From CAZYLZ01 sp964648335 (lineage in GTDB: Bacteria; Patescibacteriota; Minisyncoccia; Phycocordibacterales; UBA2100), in the NCBI GenBank assembly GCA_964648335.1, contig CAZYLZ010000010.1:1-47193 (forward strand): a stretch of DNA of 47,193 nucleotides, written 5' to 3'. Shown here piece after piece: positions 1-8,079 of this stretch (position 1 is the first letter of the stretch; every line of letters begins with the position of its first letter). The notes below the pieces were generated by a model, which saw only the letters and a program-made list of their open reading frames with translations, had not been told where the DNA came from and did no database searches. The translations under genes and the position numbers were made by a program.

Positions 1-698
1 GAATCCCACGGCGTCTCCCATCCCGGGGGGATGAGAAGCGCGGCGACTTCGTTCTTCCAGAGACGTGCGGCCCAGGTGCCGATGCTCGACCCCATGACCT
101 CGTAGTTCTTGAACTTCTCGCGGACGAGCTCGCGCGAAGCTGCCGAGTATGCCTCGGGAGGATCGCGCAAGAGCACGTAATGCTCGTCGAACCGTACTGG
201 TCCCTCGCGCCGCATCGTCTCGAAAGTATCGAGCTGCGTGATTCGATGAACGTGGTCTGAGTCGGGACGATAGCCATACACTTCTTCGGTATTGATATCA
301 CCAACGTACGCCGAGATGATCTTGTCGCAACGGACCAATGCCACCATGGTGGCAATTCCGTGCGATTGCCTGCGAACGAACGCCTTCGTGCCGTCGAGGG
401 GATCGACGGTAAAGTAGGCGTCGTACGTAGGATCACCCGCGATTGTCAGGTTGTTCTCTTCGGCGACGACACCGCAGACGGGGAAGCATTCGTTGAAGGT
501 ACGAAGATAGACTTCTTGCGCCTTAGTGTCGGCAGAGGTAAAGACATCGTCCATGGTACCTCCGTAGCCTATCTTTCCTTGGGCTACGAAGTGCGTACGC
601 TCATCGCGGATGATTACCGTAGCGCGCCGGACTGCCTCTTTGAGGACACGCCCGATGATATGTCCGTTGACATACCCAAGCGGAGATACAGCAGACAT
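1..698 (-). CDS. inositol monophosphatase / CysQ-family phosphatase (3' part missing)
   Basis: Metal-dependent phosphatase of the inositol monophosphatase superfamily, which removes phosphate from inositol phosphates, fructose bisphosphate or 3'-phosphoadenosine nucleotides. The minus strand is open from an ATG at 698 to the window edge (about 232 codons), so the C-terminus is missing. Visible motifs are DVFTSADTKAQE (about residues 51-62), the Glu pair in VVAEEN (about 77-82) and the metal-binding DPLDGTK (99-105), all in family order. A second in-frame ATG lies at 707; the SD-like AAAGGA is better spaced (8 nt) from the 698 ATG, so that is preferred. A TATAAT promoter lies upstream at 732-759. 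It is divergent from the membrane-protein gene at 858. The family is clear; the substrate cannot be read from sequence, and a role in sugar-phosphate metabolism of the glycan locus is only inference. Confidence 0.85.
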   Translation of the reverse strand, partial: MSAVSPLGYVNGHIIGRVLKEAVRRATVIIRDERTHFVAQGKIGYGGTMDDVFTSADTKAQEVYLRTFNECFPVCGVVAEENNLTIAGDPTYDAYFTVDPLDGTKAFVRRQSHGIATMVALVRCDKIISAYVGDINTEEVYGYRPDSDHVHRITQLDTFETMRREGPVRFDEHYVLLRDPPEAYSAASRELVREKFKNYEVMGSSIGTWAARLWKNEVAALLIPPGWETPWD

Positions 699-731
699 GA
701 GTGGCATCCTTTCCTTGTTTTGACTGGAGTT

Positions 732-759
732 ATTATATCACAAAAAAATAAATTAGCAA
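732..759 (-). promoter_or_regulatory. promoter of the IMPase-family gene
   Basis: Reading the minus strand: TTGCTA (759-754), a 16-nt T-rich spacer, then TATAAT (737-732) with an upstream TG (extended -10). Predicted transcription start near 725 gives a leader of about 20-27 nt that holds the AAGGAAAGG ribosome site. Confidence 0.6.
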
Positions 760-820
760 TATTATGTGCTTTCGCTGAGGTGGTGAAATAATTCCTCATA
801 CGAGCGTGTAGTAGCAGGTA

Positions 821-840
821 CAGGGCCGTGGCCCTTTTTT
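821..840 (+). terminator. short GC hairpin followed by six T (weak terminator)
   Basis: AGGGC, CGTG loop, GCCCT, followed by a T-run to 840. It has terminator shape on the + strand, but there is no + gene upstream of it, so it may stop antisense or read-through transcription or be chance. Confidence 0.3.
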
Positions 841-857
841 ACTGTCACACAAACCCT

Positions 858-1268
858 ATGGTACTCATTCATATACTCGTTCTTCTATTCACCGGTCTTA
901 CCATTATGCTCGCCGACAAGCAGGCGTTCGCCTGGATGCGCGGTACGACGCCGCTACTTGATGCGACAAAAGTAGCCGCGTCGCACCGGTACGTATCAAT
1001 CGGACTCGGACTCATGATCGTCACGGGCATCACCATGTTTTTGGACGAATCCGAAGAATTTCTGGAAAACCCCGCGTTTTTCGTAAAGATGGCGTTCGTG
1101 CTGATACTTGTCGTCAACGGCTTCGTGATAGGGAAGATCAGCTCGGTCGCGACGACTCGCGAATACGCATCGCTCACGCCGGGCGAAAAGTTGCCGCTTC
1201 TTATAAGCGGTGCGGTATCGACCATCGGTTGGCTCGGGGCAATCGCTATGGGACTGTCGCTCGACTAG
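858..1268 (+). CDS. small integral membrane protein, four predicted helices
   Basis: 136-residue hydrophobic protein of unknown function. From the ATG at 858 it reads MVLIHILVLLF, with four likely membrane segments at about residues 3-18, 45-62, 77-95 and 115-133, and short charged loops between (R, K, E and D rich). His5 at the start of helix 1 and an HRYVSIGLG stretch before helix 2 resemble small CopD/DUF2214-type membrane families, but I cannot assign one. An upstream GTG at 828 would add ten residues; it lies inside a hairpin and has no ribosome site, so 858 is preferred. The gene converges with the CYTH-like gene, with only 4 nt between the stop codons. Confidence 0.7.
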   Translation: MVLIHILVLLFTGLTIMLADKQAFAWMRGTTPLLDATKVAASHRYVSIGLGLMIVTGITMFLDESEEFLENPAFFVKMAFVLILVVNGFVIGKISSVATTREYASLTPGEKLPLLISGAVSTIGWLGAIAMGLSLD

Positions 1269-1272
1269 GTGG

Positions 1273-2217
1273 TTAGACGATGTGGAGTTTTACCAAGAGT
1301 CGGAAGAGCGGCACTTTCTTGGTGAGCTGGTTGATGAGGATGGCGTACTTCTCGTCCTCGTTCTGAGAAAGCTCCGGGAACTTCTCTTTGAGGTCTTTGA
1401 GCATGACATTTCGTATGTCCTGCATTTCTTGGCGCGTTGTCGCGTCGGCTTCGGTGTAGGCGTTCTCGACGAGCCCTACGTCGACCGATGATGCGCCCGC
1501 CTTGGCAAACAATACACGTGCGCCATACTCGTCGACCGAGAACGAGAGGATATTCTTCTTGTCGAGGTTTATGTACACGCGGCTGCGCACCTGCTTGTTG
1601 GTGATGACGCGCCGGAGCGAATATGGATTGATACCGACCGTGGTGAGCGCGTCTTTAAAGTCGGCCCGCTGCTTGTCGTTGACGAGTTTGATGAGCGGGT
1701 GCCGATCGTCGACGGTCTCGAGCTTAGGATTCTCCTCGACGTCGAACTTGAGCTCGGTGCGCAGGTCGAAGCGTCCCGGCGGCGTGACCTTCAGCTGGAC
1801 GAGTTCGCGTCCGCTCTTGCGGTCGGTTGGGTCGGTGGTGTTAGTGCGCGAGCGGTGCCGTACGCTGTTTTGTCCGGCATAGAGCGCAAGATCCGGCGTA
1901 TCAAAGTACTCGTCGACGAAATTGCTGATGTCGGTGCGCTTCTGGCCTTCGATGTCGAGCTTGGGGAATGCTTTCTTGAGAAACTCGTCGTTCTCGACAT
2001 AGGTGGTTACCAGGTAGCGATACACCTCGGGTGCTTTGCCGTCGGGTATCTTGAGGGTTATCTGGCTGTCGACGCGTGCCGCGTCTATGCCAAAGCCGGT
2101 CGAGTCGTGGCTGTCTTGGTTGAAGAGGCTCGCATCGGCGGCAGGCGTGGTCTGCGCCAAGAGTAATCGAGGCAGAAGCGATACTCCGATTACGGCTGCA
2201 AGGATTGTGCGTCGCAT
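1273..2217 (-). CDS. exported CYTH-like (triphosphate tunnel fold) protein
   Basis: 314 residues beginning with a clear Sec signal peptide (MRRTILAAVIGVSLLPRLLL, cleavage probably after the AQT region). The mature part carries features of the CYTH / triphosphate-tunnel superfamily: EYFDTPDLALYAGQNSVRHR (about residues 103-122; YFDTP followed by an LRxR-like segment), paired acidic/basic strands with LRTELKF and ELVQLKV, and a late RVYINLD strand. CYTH proteins are usually cytoplasmic adenylate cyclases, thiamine triphosphatases or polyphosphatases; an exported one is unusual. It lies 45 nt downstream of the phosphomannomutase gene on the same strand and is probably co-transcribed with it. Substrate unknown; a binding role without catalysis is possible. 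A second tunnel-fold protein (VTC type) occurs at 8794-9555. Confidence 0.7.
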   Translation of the reverse strand: MRRTILAAVIGVSLLPRLLLAQTTPAADASLFNQDSHDSTGFGIDAARVDSQITLKIPDGKAPEVYRYLVTTYVENDEFLKKAFPKLDIEGQKRTDISNFVDEYFDTPDLALYAGQNSVRHRSRTNTTDPTDRKSGRELVQLKVTPPGRFDLRTELKFDVEENPKLETVDDRHPLIKLVNDKQRADFKDALTTVGINPYSLRRVITNKQVRSRVYINLDKKNILSFSVDEYGARVLFAKAGASSVDVGLVENAYTEADATTRQEMQDIRNVMLKDLKEKFPELSQNEDEKYAILINQLTKKVPLFRLLVKLHIV

Positions 2218-2262
2218 ATGATTTGAGTATTGCGTACGCGGTGCGTGCTGTCCAGTAGTACA

Positions 2263-2991
2263 CTACGCCGCCAGGATGCTCGCAAGATACCGGTACGTTT
2301 CGGTGTAGTCAGAGACACTGTGCGTAGGGATTACGCCGACGACGGTGTAGTCGTTGCCGCCAGGGAAGAGCGCGTCACCCACGTAGATGCATTCGTCTTT
2401 GTTCCAGCCTAGGTGTTTGATGAGCTCGCCGACGTTGTGTCCTTTGTCCTTTCCTAATTGGTAGATATCGAGATTCGTCTTGCCGCCGATCGATATCTCT
2501 ATCTGGTGATCGCGACGCAAGGCATCGACGTCTTCGTGCAGGTCTGCCAACAGCTGCAAGCGGCGCTTGCTGTCGGGGTCGAATGCCTCTTTCACGAGCT
2601 GGTCTTCGTGGTGGCCGATGAGCGAGAATGCGATCTGCGAATCGCGGTCTTCGACGATGTCGTTCTCGTCTTTTACAGTAAGTGCCAAATGCGCACGCGC
2701 TTTCGCGATGAATGCGTAGATCGCCTCTTTCTGCGATGGCGAGAGCGAGCGGTTCCAAAGTACGGTACCGCTCTTGTCTTCGGCGCGGTTGCCGTTTTGT
2801 CCCAGTATGTAATACAGGCCCGCAAGATCGGGTCCGAGGTTTTTCTTTATTATGTCTTGTCCCGAACCTGACACCACGATGACGTCGGCAACTTCGGTGA
2901 GACGCTTGAGTATCGCGGCGTGCTCGGGCGCTACTGCATATCGGCTGCGGGTAAGCGTGTTGTCGAGATCGAAGAAAAAGTGTTTTGGCAT
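2263..2991 (-). CDS. phosphomannomutase-like HAD-IIB enzyme
   Basis: 242 residues, full length for the eukaryotic-type phosphomannomutase family (mannose-6-P to mannose-1-P, leading to GDP-mannose). Motif I is FDLDNTLT (residues 7-14, nucleophile Asp8 and acid/base Asp10), followed by VIVVSGSGQD (motif II), a cap region with EDRDSQIAFSLIG and SIGGKTNLDIYQLGKDKG, and the C-terminal motif YVGDALFPGGNDYTVVG, very like the GDxxxPGGNDY signature of PMM. Most bacteria use an unrelated alpha-phosphohexomutase (ManB/AlgC), so this type is notable. The start at 2991 has no ribosome site but a TACAAT -10 box ends 6 nt before the ATG, suggesting a leaderless mRNA. It heads a two-gene unit with the exported CYTH-like gene. 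A phosphatase of related HAD families cannot be fully excluded. Confidence 0.8.
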   Translation of the reverse strand: MPKHFFFDLDNTLTRSRYAVAPEHAAILKRLTEVADVIVVSGSGQDIIKKNLGPDLAGLYYILGQNGNRAEDKSGTVLWNRSLSPSQKEAIYAFIAKARAHLALTVKDENDIVEDRDSQIAFSLIGHHEDQLVKEAFDPDSKRRLQLLADLHEDVDALRRDHQIEISIGGKTNLDIYQLGKDKGHNVGELIKHLGWNKDECIYVGDALFPGGNDYTVVGVIPTHSVSDYTETYRYLASILAA

Positions 2992-2997
2992 GAGGCG

Positions 2998-3013
2998 ATT
3001 GTAGCATTTGCTA
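2998..3013 (-). promoter_or_regulatory. extended -10 promoter with overlapping palindrome
   Basis: On the minus strand TGCTACAAT forms an extended -10, ending 6 nt before the ATG at 2991. The -10 is one arm of the perfect inverted repeat TGTAGC-AAAT-GCTACA (about 2999-3014), so a dimeric regulator could bind over it. Confidence 0.5.
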
Positions 3014-3026
3014 CAGAGGCATAGAG

Positions 3027-3076
3027 AAGCGCCCCTCTAAGGCTGCAGTTTCCTGCTGCACTTACGCGGGGCGCTT
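3027..3076. repeat. inverted repeat between two minus-strand genes
   Basis: AAGCGCCCC (3027-3035) and GGGGCGCTT (3068-3076) are perfect 9-bp arms around a 32-nt interior that has its own GCAG/CTGC complementarity. It lies just after the 50-codon gene (stop 3079) and before the phosphomannomutase promoter. No T-run follows on either strand, so it is not a classical terminator; it may act as a factor-dependent end or an mRNA 3' stabiliser. Confidence 0.6.
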
Positions 3077-3078
3077 GG

Positions 3079-3231
3079 TCACGGTCCGAAGACGCGTGGC
3101 ATGTTGAAGATGAGCCACCACCAGCCAATCATAACCAGAGTGTACGCTATGCCCACAAATACTTCGAGTAGGCGGTCGGTCGTGGTTTCGGGGCGGGTGT
3201 CGGGCTCTCGGGGGATGAGCGTCTCTACCAT
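3079..3231 (-). CDS. 50-residue single-pass membrane protein
   Basis: Short gene with an ATG at 3231, preceded by AAGGAG and 5 nt, a strong ribosome site, and ending at TGA 3079-3081. The product has a polar N-terminal part (MVETLIPREPDTRPETTTDR) and one hydrophobic helix at about residues 21-43 (LLEVFVGIAYTLVMIGWWWL), ending NMPRVFGP. The charge pattern suggests the N-terminus faces the cytoplasm or forms a small soluble tail. No family recognised. It stands alone between the phosphomannomutase promoter and the methyltransferase operon. Confidence 0.65.
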   Translation of the reverse strand: MVETLIPREPDTRPETTTDRLLEVFVGIAYTLVMIGWWWLIFNMPRVFGP

Positions 3232-3388
3232 GGGGTGCTCCTTTTTCTTACGTTACAATACAACACAAATACATAATTGTACATAGGTCTGCTATGCAAC
3301 GAAAACCGGCTTCATGTCGGTGCATATCGTTACCGGAATGAATGGATTGGCGAAATACTATGCCTGCCATTGCGATAGGGTTATTGGC

Positions 3389-3408
3389 AACGAGCATCAT
3401 GGTATACT
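3389..3408 (+). promoter_or_regulatory. -10 box of the glycan-tailoring operon
   Basis: TATACT at 3403-3408 lies 9 nt before the ATG at 3418; a weak TTATTG -35 candidate (3381-3386) sits 16 nt upstream. The start site would be within a few nt of the ATG, so the mRNA is nearly leaderless. No ribosome site is seen. Confidence 0.5.
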
Positions 3409-3417
3409 CGCTCTGTC

Positions 3418-4443
3418 ATGGATGTGCCCTATATCTGTTTCAAGTGCGGAAAGCCACTTACTGTCAGCGCAACTGCCGTCGCTTGCACGGCGTGCGGCGC
3501 ATCATATTCGGTCGTCGATGGGATCCCGCTGTTTACCAAGGATCGCTACTGGGGCAAGATCTCGGCCGAAGAGATGGGGAACGCGCTCACGCTCCTCGAT
3601 GAAAAAGGCTGGGAGACATTCAAGGAAAAATATCAGAAGAAAGTCGATGTCGCCTTCGACGAAAGTCGCGCCGATTGGCGCTTCGAAACCGATCTCGGTC
3701 CCGATTCGGTGGTGCTCGATACCGGTGCGGGACTCGGACGCAACTCGATCCCGCTCTCGCGCGTTGTTAAGCAGGTCGTCGCGTTCGACCAATCGCTTTT
3801 GCGCATGCGCTATCTCAAGCGTCGTGCCGAGAAAGAAGGCATCACGAACATCCAAACCTTCGTGGGCGATTTCTTCGAACTGCCCCTGAAAGAAAAAAGT
3901 TTCGATCTCATCGTAATGAACGGCGTACTCGAGTGGGTAGGCAAGACTGATCGATTCAATGATCCCTATCAGGCTCAAATCGAATCACTAAAGATCTGCA
4001 AGAAACTCTTGAAGAAGGGTGGGCGTCTGTACATCGGCATAGAGAACCGGTTCTCATTCGTGTACATGCGCTCGCCCGACCACGAGGGCACCATGTGGAC
4101 GACGTTCATGCCACGCATGATCGCAGACCGTTACATGCGTTGGAAAAAAGGATTCAGCTATCAGACGTATACGCATACCAAGAAAGTGTATGCGCGCCAG
4201 CTGCGCGAGGCAGGTTTTGCCTCTTCGGAGTTCTTTCTTCCATATCCAGGCTACAACATGCCTCGTATCGTGACTCCCTACGACGACCTCCGTGCGCTCC
4301 GCTTTACGCTGACCCGACTCTTGTCCCTCAAGCGGTTGGGTCCTGCTGTCTCATTTGTGCTCGAGACGCTCGCGCGCGTCCCGTTCGTCTTGCGCTTCTA
4401 TCGGTACTTCTATTTCAGCTTTAATATCATCGCACGTGTATGA
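3418..4443 (+). CDS. zinc-ribbon class I SAM methyltransferase
   Basis: 341 residues. An N-terminal zinc ribbon of the Trm112-like type is formed by Cys7/Cys10 (CFKC) and Cys23/Cys26 (CTAC), followed by VVDGIPLF. A Rossmann methyltransferase domain follows, with motif I VVLDTGAGLGRNS (about 98-110), the acidic end of strand 2 VVAFDQS (about 120-126), GDFFELP (motif II/III) and FDLIVMNGVLEWVG (post-I motif IV). The C-terminal 120 residues are basic with aromatic and hydrophobic stretches that may associate with membrane. The family contains sugar and lipid methyltransferases in glycan clusters; the acceptor is unknown. It is the first gene of a compact operon and overlaps the next by ATGA. Confidence 0.8.
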   Translation: MDVPYICFKCGKPLTVSATAVACTACGASYSVVDGIPLFTKDRYWGKISAEEMGNALTLLDEKGWETFKEKYQKKVDVAFDESRADWRFETDLGPDSVVLDTGAGLGRNSIPLSRVVKQVVAFDQSLLRMRYLKRRAEKEGITNIQTFVGDFFELPLKEKSFDLIVMNGVLEWVGKTDRFNDPYQAQIESLKICKKLLKKGGRLYIGIENRFSFVYMRSPDHEGTMWTTFMPRMIADRYMRWKKGFSYQTYTHTKKVYARQLREAGFASSEFFLPYPGYNMPRIVTPYDDLRALRFTLTRLLSLKRLGPAVSFVLETLARVPFVLRFYRYFYFSFNIIARV

Positions 4444-5318
4444 TGCGACACCTCGACACGTTGGTGAAGAAGGCAATGCCCGAGACGAACGGGAGGGCGC
4501 TTTCGTTCGTCAAATTCCATACCACCGGCTCGCCGTTTCGTCCGTTCCCCAAGGTGCTCTTTTTCGGGTTTGCAGATAGCGAAACCGCTCCGATCGTGGT
4601 CATTAAGACCGTGCGGGCCGGTAAGGATAATGATGTCATCGAGCGGTCGTTCCGTCGGCTCTCGTCCGCCTACGAGCTCTTACAAAGCGAGGGGGAGAAG
4701 AATCTCTTTCCGCAGCCGATCGCACTCGAGATCGTCGACGGTATCGCGTTCGGGCTCGAGCGTGCCGTGGCTGGCGAACGTGGTTCCCAAAGCGACGTCG
4801 GCCGCGTCCTCTCGTCGTACGACACGTTCCTTCAGGCAACGAAGCATCTCTCAAAAAAGGTCGACAAGCTTGCGTGGGGGGCGTCTCTCATCGATTCGCT
4901 TAGGATTCCCGCTAAAGAAAGAGAAGACATGCAGAAAGCATGGGGAGCGCTTGTGTCGTTGTCGCGTCGGCCAAAGGTGACGATAGTGCCGCAACATGGA
5001 GACTTTACACTCGATAACGTGATGGTAAGCCGCGACGCCGTACACCTGATCGACTGCGACTGGTTTACCAAGGAGGGTTTGGCAGGAGCCGATCTGTTCC
5101 ATTTCTTGCAGCGCGCATCGCGACTCACTTCTGATCTGCAGGATCGTATGAAAACCTATTTGCAGAAGCTGGGCGAGGACGGGACCTTCGACGCATCCGA
5201 TGTCTTCTTGTGGCACATCTGCGACATGCACCTCAAACGCATCCAGATGTCGTCTGACGATGCCGTATCGGCGCAGGCGGATTTCGACAAGATATTGCGC
5301 AAATTGTCGCTCATATAA
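4440..5318 (+). CDS. aminoglycoside-phosphotransferase-fold kinase
   Basis: 292 residues with the protein-kinase-like APH fold. The catalytic loop is HGDFTLDN (186-193; catalytic Asp188, metal-binding Asn193) and the DFG-equivalent is LIDCDWF (203-209, Asp204/Asp206). The N-lobe contains PIVVIKTVRAG (about 51-61), a likely ATP-binding Lys strand. Relatives phosphorylate small molecules such as choline, sugars or aminoglycosides; in a glycan operon, phosphorylation of a sugar or of a glycan substituent is the most likely role. It starts within the upstream stop codon (ATGATG; either ATG can serve) and is followed after 1 nt by the glycosyltransferase gene, so the three genes are translationally coupled. 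Confidence 0.75.
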   Translation: MMRHLDTLVKKAMPETNGRALSFVKFHTTGSPFRPFPKVLFFGFADSETAPIVVIKTVRAGKDNDVIERSFRRLSSAYELLQSEGEKNLFPQPIALEIVDGIAFGLERAVAGERGSQSDVGRVLSSYDTFLQATKHLSKKVDKLAWGASLIDSLRIPAKEREDMQKAWGALVSLSRRPKVTIVPQHGDFTLDNVMVSRDAVHLIDCDWFTKEGLAGADLFHFLQRASRLTSDLQDRMKTYLQKLGEDGTFDASDVFLWHICDMHLKRIQMSSDDAVSAQADFDKILRKLSLI

Positions 5319-5319
5319 T

Positions 5320-6504
5320 ATGCGGCGCATCGCATACATAAGCAGGATGCGACTCGAGTCGAACAAGGCAAACGTCTATAACACGACTAAGACCTGCGAG
5401 GCCTTGGTGCTCTCTGGTGCAGCACTCACGCTCATCACGTCCGACGATGGCGGCGCGGGCCAAAAGGAAAACGCGTACTTTGAGAAGCATGCAGTCATGA
5501 CACGCTTTACACTCGTGTCGCTTCTCGGCCTGAGCAACCACTTCAAGTACGGCGGATCATACGAAAGTTCGATTCTTGAAGTCATATTCTCGAACCTCGC
5601 GCTCATGCGATGGATGCTGTGGCATGCCAAAGGCTACGACGTGGTCTATTTTCGCGACTACCTCTTGCTGCCGATTGTTCCGCTTGCGCGGCTCTTGGGC
5701 AAGCCAATTTTCTTCGAGGCGCATGCGGTGATGGTAGGGCGACGCAATAAGGCGATGGGGGACTGGATCGCGCGGCAAACGACCGGCGTTGTCGCGATTA
5801 CGCACGCACTCGGAGAGTATTATCGTGTGCTTAACCCGAACATCCTGGTGTCGTACTGCGCCGCCGCCGAGCCCGAACGATTTGCTGCAGTTACAAAAAC
5901 AAAAGAGACGCTGCGTACTGATTTTGGAATTGCACCGGACACGTTTGTGCTCGTGTATACGGGCAACCTGACCCGGACCGGCAACAACGATTCGTACGGG
6001 CTCGAGTACATCATTCGCGCCTTGCCGCTCATGCCAGCTGACACGTTGTTTTTGGCAGTGGGGCGAAAGCACGAAGGTGAGACGCGCGAGCTCGAGGAGC
6101 TCGCTTCGAGCTTGGGAGTTTCCGACAAGCTTCGATTCGAGCCGTGGGTCGGAAAGGACACCGTGGCCGAGTACCTGCTCGCAGGTGATGTACTCCTCAT
6201 TCCACCTGCCGGCGGTCGTATCGGCAATGCTCCGTCGAAGATATTCGATTACCTGGTATCTGGGATACCTATCGTCGCGGCGCAGACTACCGCGATCGGC
6301 GAGGTGCTCAAAGACGGCCAGAATGCCGCTATGGTCGAGTATGGAAACCCTGACTCGTGGGCCAAGGCCGTAACCCGCATACGGAGTGATGCTGTGTATG
6401 CTCACATGCTCACTACTCAAGCAAAAAAAGATGGTTCGGCTTTTACATGGCAGAATAGGGGTACGGCGATCCTTTCGTTCATCGAGGGTTTGAACGGACG
6501 CTAG
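5320..6504 (+). CDS. GT4-family glycosyltransferase
   Basis: 394 residues starting MRRIAYISRM; the longer upstream reading frame overlaps the kinase gene and has no codon character, so the ATG at 5320 (directly after the TAA at 5316-5318) is chosen. GT-B fold: N-terminal domain with VVYFRDYLLLPIVPLARLLGK, and C-terminal donor-binding domain with VLVYTGNLTR (about 240), LRFEPWVG, and the donor-contact stretch GNAPSKIFDYLVSGIPIVAA. It would move a sugar from a nucleotide-sugar donor, keeping the anomeric configuration, onto the growing glycan on the cytoplasmic face. Neighbours support a glycan-assembly operon. Confidence 0.8.
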   Translation: MRRIAYISRMRLESNKANVYNTTKTCEALVLSGAALTLITSDDGGAGQKENAYFEKHAVMTRFTLVSLLGLSNHFKYGGSYESSILEVIFSNLALMRWMLWHAKGYDVVYFRDYLLLPIVPLARLLGKPIFFEAHAVMVGRRNKAMGDWIARQTTGVVAITHALGEYYRVLNPNILVSYCAAAEPERFAAVTKTKETLRTDFGIAPDTFVLVYTGNLTRTGNNDSYGLEYIIRALPLMPADTLFLAVGRKHEGETRELEELASSLGVSDKLRFEPWVGKDTVAEYLLAGDVLLIPPAGGRIGNAPSKIFDYLVSGIPIVAAQTTAIGEVLKDGQNAAMVEYGNPDSWAKAVTRIRSDAVYAHMLTTQAKKDGSAFTWQNRGTAILSFIEGLNGR

Positions 6505-6505
6505 T

Positions 6506-7360
6506 ATGCGCACGATTATAAAAAAACTCATCTTCGAGGTCCTCTATTTTTCGGGCCTCAATGCGCTTGCGGGCATGTTCATGACACGCCGAGCATTCCT
6601 AGTCGGGTATCACAGCATCGGATCCGACAAAAATCGCGCACGATACTTTGGCGACCGGTATCGGCACATAACCATAGAACAAAGCGATTTTGAAGCACAG
6701 CTTGCGTATCTTTGGTCGCACGGTCACACTTTTGTGCATCTCTCGCGACTGAGCGACCCGGACGTGTGGAAACTTTCTAAGCCGACCGTCATCTACTTTG
6801 ACGATGGATTCAAGGACATCATCGAAAATGCGCTGCCGGTGATGCAGCGTTTTGGGGCGCTCGCGACGGTGTTTCTTACCTCGGGTCTTATCGACCGCAC
6901 CGTGGTCGCCTTGCCACGATTTTCTAAGGGCACAGCGCTCACCGCCCACGACGCCGATGCTATCTTTTTGTCCTGGAGCGAAGTTGCGGAGCTCGAGAAA
7001 AAAAGCGTCGAGTTTGGCGCGCACGGGATGTTGCACAAGAAATTCATCGAGTGCAACCACGATGAGCTCGAGCGCGAGCTTTTGGATCCACGCGAAAAGA
7101 TCAGAGAGACATTAGGGCACGATACGACGCTCCTTTCGTATCCGCATGGCCGCACGAACGAAAGCGTCGTAGCTCGTGCAAAGTCGCTCGGCTACACGCT
7201 TGGCGTGTGCACCCAGGAAGGAACCAACACGAGGGTGCATGTGGCGGAGCAACCGTTCATGTTGCAAAAGATTGCACCTAAGCCAGGCGACCCTCTCCGG
7301 ACATTTGCCGTCAAGCTCTACGCCGGGAACTGGCTCAAAGCGCTCGAACGTCTATGGTGA
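6506..7360 (+). CDS. polysaccharide deacetylase family (CE4)
   Basis: 284 residues with the NodB/CE4 fold. Motif 1 is VIYFDDGFKD (95-104), giving the catalytic base Asp and metal Asp; motif 2 is GAHGMLHKKF with His173 and His177 as metal ligands; motif 3 is LLSYPHGRTN (209-218). A hydrophobic stretch near residues 10-26 could be a membrane anchor but no cleavage site is evident. CE4 enzymes remove N- or O-acetyl groups from GlcNAc-containing glycans or sugar precursors. The gene starts 1 nt after the glycosyltransferase stop and overlaps the next gene by 7 nt. Acting on the locus glycan or its lipid-linked precursor is inference. Confidence 0.8.
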   Translation: MRTIIKKLIFEVLYFSGLNALAGMFMTRRAFLVGYHSIGSDKNRARYFGDRYRHITIEQSDFEAQLAYLWSHGHTFVHLSRLSDPDVWKLSKPTVIYFDDGFKDIIENALPVMQRFGALATVFLTSGLIDRTVVALPRFSKGTALTAHDADAIFLSWSEVAELEKKSVEFGAHGMLHKKFIECNHDELERELLDPREKIRETLGHDTTLLSYPHGRTNESVVARAKSLGYTLGVCTQEGTNTRVHVAEQPFMLQKIAPKPGDPLRTFAVKLYAGNWLKALERLW

Positions 7361-8079
7361 TCTACGAGAACAAGTGGGGATTCACTACGGCACGCGTGAT
7401 ACTCGACGACGAAGCTGCGCGCACATTGTTCGATCGCGGTCTCAGTCGACTGATAGTCGTGACCTTGCATCGGCTCGATCTGCCGGGATTTACGGTAAAA
7501 GAAAAAGACACCGGCATCATAGATCTCGGTACGTCGGTAGACGACGTAAAAGCGTCTTTCGGCAAGACCGTACGCAACGAGATATCGCGAACCGAGCGCG
7601 ACGATCAGTTTCGGTTCGTCACGACCGAAGGCCCGTTTCCCGACGATGCATACGAGCAGTACGTCGCCTTTGAGAGGGCGCGTGGTGCAAAACCGTTTGG
7701 CAAAGATACGTTCGATGGGCTCGTGTTCGTTCGCGGGTACTATGGCGGCAAGCTCTTGGCGTGCATCTCGGCATTTCCATCAAAGCCGGTCGCTCGCATC
7801 AGATCAATTTTTTCCGCCCGACACGAAGCGGTAGATGACGAGACCTACACCAGGATAGGATACGCGTCCAAGCGTGCCATGCTCGAGCTGTGTCGATGGG
7901 GGATCGAGCACGAGCGATCAGGGATAGATCTAGCGTCGATCAATATGCACGAAGACGCGAAATCTGGCATCGCTGCTTACAAGCGTTCGTTCTCGCCTCG
8001 GATGGTAAAGGAATATACCTACACGAAGCGCTCGGGCATCTATGCTTTTTTTGAGCGGATCCGTGCGAAAATAGCATGA
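7354..8079 (+). CDS. GNAT / FemAB-like acyltransferase
   Basis: 241 residues. The second half has the pattern of GNAT-fold transferases used in glycan and peptidoglycan modification: a strand with GGKLLACISAF (about 129-139), and ending SGIAAYKRSFSPRMVKEYTY (about 208-227), which matches the FemAB/GNAT C-terminal signature (YKxxFxP). The N-terminal half has a GKTVRNEISRTERDD helix typical of FemAB-like proteins. It may transfer an acyl or aminoacyl group to an amino-sugar, which fits the preceding deacetylase. Overlaps both neighbours (7 nt and 4 nt), so expression is coupled. Exact donor unknown. Confidence 0.6.
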   Translation: MVIYENKWGFTTARVILDDEAARTLFDRGLSRLIVVTLHRLDLPGFTVKEKDTGIIDLGTSVDDVKASFGKTVRNEISRTERDDQFRFVTTEGPFPDDAYEQYVAFERARGAKPFGKDTFDGLVFVRGYYGGKLLACISAFPSKPVARIRSIFSARHEAVDDETYTRIGYASKRAMLELCRWGIEHERSGIDLASINMHEDAKSGIAAYKRSFSPRMVKEYTYTKRSGIYAFFERIRAKIA

